Shown: positions 1 to 8,094 of the stretch, in pieces
How the letters are laid out: every line of letters begins with the position of its first letter
Position numbering within the stretch: the stretch's first letter is position 1
Assembly: GCF_003408845.1 (NCBI RefSeq)
Contig: NZ_LRTV01000001.1
Coordinates: 148,969 to 212,968 of the forward strand
DNA length: 64,000 nt
Reading direction: 5' to 3'
Source of the DNA: Gardnerella massiliensis
GTDB taxonomy: Bacteria > Actinomycetota > Actinomycetes > Actinomycetales > Bifidobacteriaceae
The notes under the pieces: generated by a model
Database searches by the model: none
Told to the model about the DNA's origin: nothing
Seen by the model: only the letters and a program-made list of their open reading frames with translations
Position numbers and translations under genes: made by a program

Positions 1-2
1 GT

Positions 3-1235
3 GAGGTTGTGGAGCCAGATGAGCGTTTAACCTGGACTCGTACTGCTGGTATTGGTGCTCAGCATGTTATTGCAATGTTTGGTGCCACATTCTTGGTGCC
101 TATTCTTACTGGCTTTGATCCATCAACCACTTTGATGTTCACTGCTCTTTCCACAGCACTGTTCTTATTGATTAACGCGAATAAGCTTCCTAGTTATCTG
201 GGAAGCTCTTTTGGTCTTATAGCCCCTGTTATGGCTGTAACAGCTGCTCATAAGGGTATTGCAGTTGCAAGTTTTGGCATCATGTGCACCGGTTTGCTTC
301 TTGCTCTTATTGGTATTCTTGTTCATTTTGCAGGAGCAAAGTGGATCGACGTTATTATGCCTCCTGTTGTTAACGGTGCAATCGTTGCAATTATTGGTTT
401 TAACTTGGGCCCAGCTGTGTGGAGCAACTTCCAAAAAGCTCCAGACACAGCACTCGTAACTCTTGTTGCTGTTATGTTGATTGCAGTAGTATTCCGTGGT
501 CTTCTTGGACGTTTGAATATTCTTCTTGGCGTGCTCGTTGGCTACGCTTACGCTTGCTTTAATGGACAAGTAGATTTTAGCCAGATTGAGAAGGCTTCTT
601 GGATTGGCTTCCCTAAGTTCCACACTCCACAAGTTGATTTCTCTGTGCTGCTTATGTTCTTGCCGGTTGTGCTTGTGCTTATTGCAGAAAACGTCGGACA
701 CGTAAAATCTGTGGCTCAGATGACTGGTCGAGATTACGATTCTAAGATTGGTACTGCGCTGTTTGCTGATGGCTTAGGTACTGCTATTGCTGGATGCTTC
801 GGCGGTTGTGGTACTACTACCTACGGTGAAAACATTGGTGTTATGGCTGCAACAAAGGTTTACTCAACCGCAGCTTACTGGTGTGCAGCTGCGTTTGCGT
901 TCATCCTGAGCCTTTGCCCTAAGTTCGGTGCTGTTGTGAATTCTATTCCAGCTGGCGTTTTGGGCGGCGTCACCACTTTGCTTTACGGCATGATTGGCAT
1001 GATTGGTGTGCGCATTTGGGTAGAGAACAAGGTGAACTTCGATAAGCCAGTGAATATTATGATTGCTGCAATCGTGATGATTATTGGTATCGCTAACTTC
1101 CAGTTCGCTATTTCTGGTATTCAGTTCAACGGTATCGCTATCGGCACTGTTGTGGTGTTGGTTGTGTATCACGTTATGAAGGCTATTGGTAAGCTCACCG
1201 GCACAATTGCTAAAGACGATCCAGATGTTGCTTAA
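3..1235 (+). CDS. Uracil/xanthine permease family (NCS2), 5' end outside window
   Basis: The reading frame is open to the left edge, so the true start lies upstream; a GTG at base 9 is only the first in-window start. The protein is almost entirely hydrophobic, with about a dozen membrane segments, and matches the nucleobase:cation symporter-2 family (UraA/PyrP type). Visible family hallmarks are an early GLIAPVMAV-like segment and a later AENVGH segment followed by a GGCGTTTYGENIG loop around residues 270-280, the region that carries the substrate-coordinating acidic residues in UraA. Its role would be proton-coupled uptake of uracil or a related base across the cytoplasmic membrane. It ends in TAA and is followed at once by a strong terminator. 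Substrate assignment between uracil and xanthine is inference. Confidence 0.85.
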   Translation, partial: EVVEPDERLTWTRTAGIGAQHVIAMFGATFLVPILTGFDPSTTLMFTALSTALFLLINANKLPSYLGSSFGLIAPVMAVTAAHKGIAVASFGIMCTGLLLALIGILVHFAGAKWIDVIMPPVVNGAIVAIIGFNLGPAVWSNFQKAPDTALVTLVAVMLIAVVFRGLLGRLNILLGVLVGYAYACFNGQVDFSQIEKASWIGFPKFHTPQVDFSVLLMFLPVVLVLIAENVGHVKSVAQMTGRDYDSKIGTALFADGLGTAIAGCFGGCGTTTYGENIGVMAATKVYSTAAYWCAAAFAFILSLCPKFGAVVNSIPAGVLGGVTTLLYGMIGMIGVRIWVENKVNFDKPVNIMIAAIVMIIGIANFQFAISGIQFNGIAIGTVVVLVVYHVMKAIGKLTGTIAKDDPDVA

Positions 1236-1266
1236 CTGTACAATCTGATTTAATATAATCCGATTT

Positions 1267-1303
1267 AAGCGCGTTCGCATTAACTTTGCGGGCGCGCTTT
1301 TTT
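1267..1303 (+). terminator. Rho-independent terminator after the permease
   Basis: Stem AGCGCG/CGCGCT extended by TCGCA/TGCGG pairing, followed by a run of T (TTTTTT). It lies 30 bases after the permease stop. Confidence 0.85.
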
Positions 1304-1365
1304 GTAATTATTTTTGATTACACAACAAGTAGATTGGGAATAATTAATATAGTACGATTAGCTTT

Positions 1366-4300
1366 ATGTTGAAAGTCATTATAGAAATAATCATTGGCGT
1401 TGCATGGGCTGCTTTTGGTGCGTATCTGGCTAAAAAACCTAAAAACACTAAAGTGCATAAGCGTTCTGATTATTCAAGCGACGGAACGAAAAAGAGCAAT
1501 CAAAATAATGATTTTGCCGATACTTCTTCCGATACTTCTTCCGATACTTCTATGGATGATTCCAGCAATCAAGATGTAGTTGTAGAAATCATTGATGAAG
1601 ATAATAACAGTGATGATGTTGTTACTAAAGATGCTTCTAAAGATGAGCCTAATAGTGAAAACAAAGATAAGACTTTTTCAAAGTTCTCAAAAAAAATAAA
1701 AGATTGGGCAGACTATTATAGTGACGATGATGACCTCGGTGACCTCTTTACTGATCTATTAGAAGCTAAGAAGAAACTAGAAAACGAAGGCGATTCGCCA
1801 AAAAATAGCGATACTAGCGAAGATAGCGAAAATAGCGAAAATAGCGAAAGCAATACTAGCAATATTAGCGATAATAGTAATAGCAATAAAAACGATGATA
1901 AAGTTACCAAAAATAAGGAGCATAAGCGTTCTATGAGATTAGAGTTTAATGTAGGTAAATTTATTGGCGGTTCAAGAAAATGGCGTTGGGTTATTGTTGC
2001 AATAGTAGCAGCAATAGCTTTTATATGCGCAATTGTTTTTGGTCTTGCAAAGTTTATAACCGATTGCATGTGGTATGCGCAGCTCGGATTCGAAAGCGTA
2101 ATTTGGATTCAGCTGGCCGCAAAAGTAGGTGTTTGGGTGCTGTACGCTGTGCTGATGTCTGCTTTCGGTTATTTGTCGGCATCGTTGGCAATTAAAGCGC
2201 GACCGAGCAATGCAGACGGATCTTATATTCGCGTGCGCGGAAATATTATAGACTTAAAACACGGAATTAGTTCCAAGGTTGCTCTACACATTGCAGGTGT
2301 TATTTCATTAATTGTCGGCGCAATTTTCGGCTCACAATTCTACAACCACTGGGTGCAAATTTTACTTATGTTTAACGCTCAGCCTTTTGGAATTAAGGAT
2401 CCACAATTTGGAATTGACAATGGCTTCTACGTATTCGTACTTCCCGGATTAAGGCTATTTATCAGTGCCTTTGTGCTACTGCTAGTAATATCCCTTATTT
2501 TCTCTGTTATTACTCATGTGCTTATGGGATCTATACGCTTCACGGTTCCAATCAATGGTAAAGGAATACTAAGTATTACTAAGCGCGCTCGCAGACAGAT
2601 TGCTGTCTGGTTTATGCTGGTAGTTTTGTCTTTCGCTGTTCAACAAATTGTTGACATGTTTGCTTTTGTAACGCTTGACGGTTCGCGTATTACTGGTGGT
2701 TCATATACTGATATGAATGCTAGAGTGCCTGGAAGTATAGTAATGGCAGTAGTGACTGTTTTGGTTGGTGCTGTTCTTGCGTTTTGGCTTATGCAATCTC
2801 ACGCAATCTCTGGAGAAGCTCCTATTGCTGAGCGTTTCAAGACTACTGTGAAAGCTTGGAAAACTCCAACAATTGCTTTGGCTTCTTTAATTGCTTGCTC
2901 AATTGTTATATCTTTTGCTTGGCCTGTGCTGTTGCAACGTTTTAAGGTGGCACCTAATGCTCAGGAAATGGAAGCACCTTACATTCAGCATAATATTGAT
3001 GCGACGAAGTTTGCGTATGGGTTAAATAATGTAAAGAAAGAATCCTATAACGCAACTTCTCAAGGTAAATCTGGCGCTTTGGCAAAAGAAGCAGAATCTA
3101 CTGCACAAATTAGGCTTTTAGACCCTCAAGTTACTTCTCCAACTTTCCGACAACTTCAGCAGTCTAAGCAATACTATACGTTTGCAGATACGCTTGCAGT
3201 CGATAAATACGATATTGACGGAGTAAGTCAGGATACTGTTATTGCTGCGCGCGAACTCGATTTGGCGGGTAATGATAATCGCAACTGGGTAAACGATCAC
3301 ACTGTTTACACGCACGGTTACGGAATTGTTGCAGCTTACGGAAACAAAGTTACTGCAGATGGTCAGCCTCAATTTATGGAGTATGGTATTCCTACGCAAG
3401 GTAAGCTTACGAAGTTGCAAAAGTATGAGCCTCGTATCTACTTCTCTCCAAACGCTCCTGAGTATTCTATCGTTGGTTCTCCAAAGGGTACTGCTCCTTG
3501 GGAATTTGATTACCCAACTGGTTCAAATGGTGCTTTAACAACGTTTAAGGGAAATGGTGGACCAAGCGTTGGCAACTTCTTCTCTAAGCTGCTACATGCT
3601 ATTCGTTTTGAATCCGATCAAATTCTATTCTCGGATAGAGTTACCGCAAATTCCCAGATTTTGTATGATCGCGACCCTAAGACTCGCGTTTCAAAGGTTG
3701 CTCCATATTTGACATTGGATGGGCGCGTTTATCCTGCGGTTGTTGACGGTCGAGTTAAGTGGATTGTTGACGGCTATACTACGTCTGATGCATATCCTTA
3801 TTCGCAGATGACTGATTTTGGTAGCATAACCCAAGATTCCACAACTACTACATCTCGCTCAATTAAAGGTTTGACTAATCAGCGTGCAAACTACATTCGC
3901 AATTCTGTAAAAGCTACGGTTGACGCTTATGATGGTTCGGTTGACTTGTATGTATGGGATACAAAGGATCCTGTGATTAAGGCTTGGAAATCAATATTCC
4001 CAGGGCATTATCATGATATTTCTAAAATTTCCGGCGATTTAATGAAGCATTTACGCTACCCAGAAAGCCTGTTTAAGGTTCAGCGTTATTTGCTTGCAAA
4101 ATATCATGTGGACACTGCAAGTCAATTCTTCTCAGGAGAAGACTTCTGGCAAACTCCAGTAGATCCTACGGAATCGCAAAGTCTTCAGCGTGAAGATATT
4201 TTGCAACCTCCATATTATTTGACCTTACAAACTGGAGACGCAAAGAAGCCTGTATTCTCGCTTGTTTCCACCTACATTCCTGCTGGTAGAATTACGCGCG

Positions 4301-4995
4301 AAATTTTGACTGGATTCCTTTCTGTAGATTCCGACGCGGGAGATACTCCAGGAAAAATTAGTCCAAATTATGGTAAGCTTCGCTTGCAAGAATTGCCGAA
4401 AGTTTCTAATGTTCCAGGACCTGGTCAGGCTCAGAATAATTTCAACGCAAACGCAAACGTGTCTAAAGAGTTGAATTTGCTTGAATCTGGTTCTACTAAA
4501 GTTAAGCGCGGAAACTTGCTGACTTTGCCGCTTGGAGGCGGATTGGTTTATGTGGAGCCTGTTTATGTGCAATCGAGTGGTTCTACAAGCTATCCGTTGT
4601 TGAAGAAAGTGCTGGTTGCATTTGGTGATCAAGTCGGTTTTGCTGACACGTTAGATGAGGCTCTTGACCAGGTATTTGGTGGAAATTCTGGCGCTTCTGC
4701 AGGGGATGCCGTCAACAAATCTGGTGGCGAAAAGGTTGACAAATCTGCTGCAGGTGCTGATCAAAAAGATTCAAATACTCATCGTTCAACAAGTGAGCTT
4801 TCCCAAAAGCAATCAGCTTCTACGAATCCTCAAGCTACGAATCCTCAAGTAAAGGCTGCTCTTAAGCGAGCTGCTCAAGCGTTAAAGGATTCTGACTCTG
4901 CAATGCGTCAAGGAAATTGGGAAGCGTATGGCAAAGCTCAAAAAGAGCTAAGCGATGCGATTAACGATGCTATGAAAGAAGAAGCTAGCAAGTAA
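1366..4995 (+). CDS. UPF0182 family large membrane protein with an extended acidic N-terminus
   Basis: A 1209-residue protein of the UPF0182 (COG1615) family, common in actinobacteria and of unknown function. It opens with one membrane segment (residues ~4-22). A ~180-residue linker rich in Asp, Ser and Asn follows, then the family core with about seven membrane segments (residues ~205-530) and a large extracytoplasmic domain ending near residue 1120. The tail is Ser/Gln/Lys rich. Usual family members are near 1000 residues, so the extra length lies mainly in the N-terminal linker. That linker is encoded by tandem DNA repeats: a 12-bp unit three times at 1519-1552, and 9-bp AGCGAAAAT units around 1826-1850. 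It is preceded and followed by terminators and appears to be transcribed alone. The family call is firm; the role is unknown. Confidence 0.9.
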   Translation: MLKVIIEIIIGVAWAAFGAYLAKKPKNTKVHKRSDYSSDGTKKSNQNNDFADTSSDTSSDTSMDDSSNQDVVVEIIDEDNNSDDVVTKDASKDEPNSENKDKTFSKFSKKIKDWADYYSDDDDLGDLFTDLLEAKKKLENEGDSPKNSDTSEDSENSENSESNTSNISDNSNSNKNDDKVTKNKEHKRSMRLEFNVGKFIGGSRKWRWVIVAIVAAIAFICAIVFGLAKFITDCMWYAQLGFESVIWIQLAAKVGVWVLYAVLMSAFGYLSASLAIKARPSNADGSYIRVRGNIIDLKHGISSKVALHIAGVISLIVGAIFGSQFYNHWVQILLMFNAQPFGIKDPQFGIDNGFYVFVLPGLRLFISAFVLLLVISLIFSVITHVLMGSIRFTVPINGKGILSITKRARRQIAVWFMLVVLSFAVQQIVDMFAFVTLDGSRITGGSYTDMNARVPGSIVMAVVTVLVGAVLAFWLMQSHAISGEAPIAERFKTTVKAWKTPTIALASLIACSIVISFAWPVLLQRFKVAPNAQEMEAPYIQHNIDATKFAYGLNNVKKESYNATSQGKSGALAKEAESTAQIRLLDPQVTSPTFRQLQQSKQYYTFADTLAVDKYDIDGVSQDTVIAARELDLAGNDNRNWVNDHTVYTHGYGIVAAYGNKVTADGQPQFMEYGIPTQGKLTKLQKYEPRIYFSPNAPEYSIVGSPKGTAPWEFDYPTGSNGALTTFKGNGGPSVGNFFSKLLHAIRFESDQILFSDRVTANSQILYDRDPKTRVSKVAPYLTLDGRVYPAVVDGRVKWIVDGYTTSDAYPYSQMTDFGSITQDSTTTTSRSIKGLTNQRANYIRNSVKATVDAYDGSVDLYVWDTKDPVIKAWKSIFPGHYHDISKISGDLMKHLRYPESLFKVQRYLLAKYHVDTASQFFSGEDFWQTPVDPTESQSLQREDILQPPYYLTLQTGDAKKPVFSLVSTYIPAGRITREILTGFLSVDSDAGDTPGKISPNYGKLRLQELPKVSNVPGPGQAQNNFNANANVSKELNLLESGSTKVKRGNLLTLPLGGGLVYVEPVYVQSSGSTSYPLLKKVLVAFGDQVGFADTLDEALDQVFGGNSGASAGDAVNKSGGEKVDKSAAGADQKDSNTHRSTSELSQKQSASTNPQATNPQVKAALKRAAQALKDSDSAMRQGNWEAYGKAQKELSDAINDAMKEEASK

Positions 4996-5034
4996 TAGAA
5001 TTTTGCTACTATTCCGTTACTGTTGAGTTATTAT

Positions 5035-5083
5035 TCCGTTACTATTTCAGTTTTCGAGCTGAGATAGTAACGGATATTTTTTT
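5035..5083. terminator. Bidirectional terminator between converging genes
   Basis: A long stem (CCGTTACTATTTCAG / CTGAGATAGTAACGG) with loop TTTTCGAG is followed by ATATTTTTTTA on the plus strand. The genes on either side converge here, so it may serve both. Confidence 0.8.
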
Positions 5084-5129
5084 ATTGATGTGTTGATTTC
5101 TCAGTTAATTAGCTGACTTTTAACGGCGA

Positions 5130-5921
5130 TTAAAGTTGGTTATCAGGATCTTCGTCGTCACTTACCGGACCAAGAAGCATACGCTCACTAATATTGACTA
5201 TTCCCATAAGCAATGCTGTAAAAGCAATAATTACTAAAGTTGCTGAAAAAATAAGGGGAGTGCGGAACGAATTGTAAGCAGCCTGTAACCAAATGCCTAA
5301 TCCTTGACGTGCGCCAAGATATTCTGCAGTTGTAGCGGAACCAAACACATAAGCTGCGCTAATGCGAATACCGCCGAAAATTTGTCGCGCTGCAACGCGC
5401 AACTTTACATGCCATAAAGTCCAAACGCGACCAGCTCCACAGGTTAATGCAACGTCGCTATAAAAACTTGGTACAGCATCCAAGCCTCTAATCGTTTGAA
5501 CTGCAATAGGGAACATGCTGAAAATAGTTACGATAACTATTTTCCCAGACATTTCGAAACCGAACCATATAAGAAATAGAGGGGCAATCGAAATAAGTGG
5601 TAACGTTTGTGCAGCACAAAGAAGGGGGAACAAAGCTGCGTGAACCAGCTTGCATACGTGAAAAAGTACGCCCAGTAAAATGCCGCTCACAATGGCAAGA
5701 CTAAAACCAACAATTGTTTCTTTAATAGTTGCAAGAGTTGCAGGCCATAGTTGCGGCCACACTTCACAAGTGGCTTTTGCAATAGTTGTCGGAGTTGGAA
5801 TAGAATTTTCTGGAATATTATAAAACTCGCAAGAAAGCTGCCAAACAATTAACAATGTGATAATAGAAATTACGGTTGGCAGGTAATTGTGCAGTAGTGT
5901 TTTCCAACGCGCGTGCGTCAT
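5130..5921 (-). CDS. ABC transporter permease, SsuC/ThiX type
   Basis: A 263-residue integral membrane protein with about six membrane segments and the binding-protein-dependent permease signature (the EAA-like loop around LTCGAGRVWTLWHVKLRVAAR, residues ~155-180). It belongs to the nitrate/sulfonate/pyrimidine permease group. It is divergent from the THI5-like binding-protein gene at 6256, with which it shares a 334-bp control region. By analogy with ThiX/ThiY, the two probably form parts of one importer for a pyrimidine thiamine precursor. No ATPase gene is adjacent; the nearest candidate ATPase is at 19324-20139. The start is the ATG at 5921, with AAAGGA 12 bases upstream. The substrate is inferred only from the partner gene. 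Confidence 0.8.
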   Translation of the reverse strand: MTHARWKTLLHNYLPTVISIITLLIVWQLSCEFYNIPENSIPTPTTIAKATCEVWPQLWPATLATIKETIVGFSLAIVSGILLGVLFHVCKLVHAALFPLLCAAQTLPLISIAPLFLIWFGFEMSGKIVIVTIFSMFPIAVQTIRGLDAVPSFYSDVALTCGAGRVWTLWHVKLRVAARQIFGGIRISAAYVFGSATTAEYLGARQGLGIWLQAAYNSFRTPLIFSATLVIIAFTALLMGIVNISERMLLGPVSDDEDPDNQL

Positions 5922-6255
5922 GGAATATTGTTCCTTTCAATAAGCAAGCCATAATGCTTGGCTGAGTTGCTTGACTGCTGCCCCAATCAAACAACATAAA
6001 ATTTTATAAACTTTCTTGTATGAAAATATCACATAGCTGGTATGTAGCGGCTATGCTAGCATTTTACGCATATTTACGCATATTTGTCTTTCGATAAGAG
6101 CATAATCGAGTCGTTTCGTGAGTCAATGTGTGGCAAACCGAAAGTGTTAATTTTCGGGGGCATTGAACGGCGCGGGCTAGGCCCTTGATACCGTTTTCTG
6201 CCAAGTTCGTGTCACATTCCCAGAAAACGGTTATTTCAAGAAAGTTAGGGAACTC
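5922..6255. promoter_or_regulatory. Divergent control region with a structured leader of no recognised class
   Basis: This gene-free stretch separates two divergent transporter genes. It contains an inverted repeat AAGCAAGCC...GGCTGAGTTGCTT near 5940-5975 and a 10-bp tandem repeat TTTACGCATA at 6063-6082. On the plus strand there are three successive hairpins. The first is CCGAAA/TTTCGG (about 6139-6158) and the second GGGC-TAG-GCCC (about 6174-6184). The third is a 9-bp perfect stem CCGTTTTCT/AGAAAACGG enclosing a 22-nt loop (6191-6230). The last hairpin ends about 25 bases before the 6256 start codon, where a 5' untranslated regulatory RNA would sit. It lacks the CTGAGA...CCTGAT signature of a TPP riboswitch, and I could not match it to another class. 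Confidence 0.5.
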
Positions 6256-7356
6256 ATGACATGTCAATTATGGCGTAATATGCGAGCTTTTTGTTTGCAA
6301 TTTAATAAAAATATTATGCGCGTAATAGCGGTATTTATAAGTTCGTGTTGCATTATGTCTCTGTGTGCGTGCGGTTCGAACGGCGGTCAGCAAAATAATA
6401 AGTCTAGTCTTCGCAATGTGTCGTTTATGCTGTCATGGATACCGGATACTAATCATATTGGCGTATACGTGGCAAAGCATATGGGATGGTTTAAGCAAGC
6501 TGGTTTACACGTAAACATTTTGGCTGTTTCTCAAACCGGTGCTGAACATGCAGTCGATTCTGGTGCTGCCGATTTTGCTTTAAGTAACATTACCAATCTT
6601 GCAGATTTCAGCACAAAGGGTGCGAGATTAAAAGAAGTTTTGCAAGTTCAACAAAAGCCTAGTGCAATTTGGTGCGCTCTCGCTAAAAACACTAATATTC
6701 ATTCCCCGAAAGATTTTGATAACAGAACTTTCGCAACCTTTGGTTCTGCGGAAGGTGACGCGGTAATTCGACGTATGATTCAGTACGATGGTGGAAAAGG
6801 CAAGTTTGACAAGGTAACAGTTGGTACTTCCACATTCCGTACGCTCGAATCCGGAAAGGCGGATTTCGGCGGTTTTTATGGCACTTGGGAAGGTGTACAA
6901 GCGGAAATGTATGGTCCCAAGTTGCATTGCTTCAAAGAAGCTGATTACGGTGTGCCAGGCCAGCAAGATACCATTGGTATTATTACTCATGCAAACACGG
7001 TTAAACGTGATCCGAAACTTGTTCGCGCTTTCGTTAAAGCAGTTAAGCGCGGTTATGAATACGCTTATAATCATCCAGATGAAGCTGCAAGCATTTTGGT
7101 AAAAGAAGCTCCGGAAGCTAATCTTGATGTGAAATTCGTTAAGCGAAGCATGAAGATGATTGTTGACGGTCAATACTGGGGCAATCGTGCAGATATTAAG
7201 AGCGGCAAGTTTGTGTTCGGCACAAGTGATGTTAAGGGTGCTCAAGAATACTTCGACTTCCTAAGTAAGGAAGGTGCGTATACGGATTCTAAAGGCAAAG
7301 TAACATATAAAACTCCTCAGGCGAAAGAATTAACTACAGACGAATTTTTGAAGTAG
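6256..7356 (+). CDS. THI5/NMT1-like substrate-binding lipoprotein (ThiY type)
   Basis: A 366-residue ABC solute-binding protein. The first ~45 residues contain a hydrophobic signal and the lipobox LCAC, so the mature protein should be lipid-anchored at the cysteine. The mature part opens with a V-S-F-M-L-S-W-I-P-D-T-N-H-I-G-V-Y segment, typical of the NMT1/THI5-like domain that binds pyrimidine precursors such as formylaminopyrimidine. Later parts (GAADFALSN, LESGKADFGGFYGTWEGVQAEM) fit a two-lobed binding fold. The chosen ATG at 6256 follows TTAGGGA; internal ATGs at 6280 and 6316 are possible and leave the signal intact. It is divergent from the permease gene and ends in a strong terminator. 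The fold is clear; the ligand is inferred. Confidence 0.8.
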   Translation: MTCQLWRNMRAFCLQFNKNIMRVIAVFISSCCIMSLCACGSNGGQQNNKSSLRNVSFMLSWIPDTNHIGVYVAKHMGWFKQAGLHVNILAVSQTGAEHAVDSGAADFALSNITNLADFSTKGARLKEVLQVQQKPSAIWCALAKNTNIHSPKDFDNRTFATFGSAEGDAVIRRMIQYDGGKGKFDKVTVGTSTFRTLESGKADFGGFYGTWEGVQAEMYGPKLHCFKEADYGVPGQQDTIGIITHANTVKRDPKLVRAFVKAVKRGYEYAYNHPDEAASILVKEAPEANLDVKFVKRSMKMIVDGQYWGNRADIKSGKFVFGTSDVKGAQEYFDFLSKEGAYTDSKGKVTYKTPQAKELTTDEFLK

Positions 7357-7402
7357 TTTACTCAATGACTTGAGTCTTGCTAAAATAGACCGAGGCATAT
7401 AA

Positions 7403-7456
7403 GGGCGTATCGAGAGCTGCATACTCATATGAGTGCAGTCGATACGCCCCTTTCGT
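7403..7456 (+). terminator. Terminator after the THI5-like gene
   Basis: A near-perfect long hairpin: GGGCGTATCGA pairs with TCGATACGCCC, with an inner stem CTGCA/TGCAG around ACTCATATGAGT, followed by CTTTCG. It separates the binding-protein gene from pth and would lie inside any upstream extension of the pth reading frame, which argues for the later pth start. Confidence 0.75.
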
Positions 7457-7494
7457 CGTTTTATTACACATACGAATGGGAAAATGGTGGCATA

Positions 7495-8094
7495 ATGGCG
7501 TCAGATTTTTGGCTTGTTGTTGGTTTAGGTAATCCTGGGTCAAAATATGAGGGAACTCGTCACAACATGGGCTTTATGGTTGCGGATGTGCTTGCAGAAC
7601 GTTGGGCTGTGTCTCTTGCAGACCACAAAGGTTTAGCAAAGCTCGGTAAAGGTGTTATGAATCTCGACGGACGTATGGCCAAGTTTTTCCTAGCTAAGCC
7701 GTTAACTTTTATGAACGATTCCGGAGCGGCTGTTGCTTCTATAAGTTCTTATTATCAAATTGAGCCGGATCATATCGTGGTAATCCACGACGATATGGAT
7801 CTAGACTTTGGCCGTATTAAAGTAAAAGCTGGCGGTTCTGCAGGCGGACACAACGGTATTAAGTCTATTGATCGCTCTCTTGGAACTCCGCAATATGCCC
7901 GCATTCGCATGGGTGTAGGTCACGCTCAGCGTGGTGCTCATGCGCACGATAATACGGTAAATTGGGTGCTTGGTGGTTTTGCTGGAGCACAAAAATCTGA
8001 ACTTCCTAACTTTTTAGCTGACGGTGCTGACGCTGCAGAAAGTGTGATTTTCCAAGGGCTTGCGGCCACGCAGGAGCATTTTAATGGCCGTTAA
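7495..8094 (+). CDS. pth: Peptidyl-tRNA hydrolase
   Basis: A 199-residue Pth that releases tRNA from peptidyl-tRNAs dropped by ribosomes, in the cytoplasm. The family motifs are plain: WLVVGLGNPGSKYEGTRHNMGF at residues ~5-26 (containing the catalytic His of TRHN), KPLTFMNDSG, VIHDDMDL, and GGSAGGHNGIKSI. The length is normal. The frame is open back to 7429, but that extension crosses a terminator hairpin and is not conserved-looking, so the ATG at 7495 is chosen. Its 3' end overlaps mfd by 11 bases, so the two genes are translationally linked. Confidence 0.95.
   Translation: MASDFWLVVGLGNPGSKYEGTRHNMGFMVADVLAERWAVSLADHKGLAKLGKGVMNLDGRMAKFFLAKPLTFMNDSGAAVASISSYYQIEPDHIVVIHDDMDLDFGRIKVKAGGSAGGHNGIKSIDRSLGTPQYARIRMGVGHAQRGAHAHDNTVNWVLGGFAGAQKSELPNFLADGADAAESVIFQGLAATQEHFNGR

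Noticed and set aside
5922-6255. A second TPP riboswitch upstream of the THI5-like gene or the divergent permease
   Set aside because: No CTGAGA or CCTGAT core is present on either strand here, unlike the clear copy at 22081-22183.
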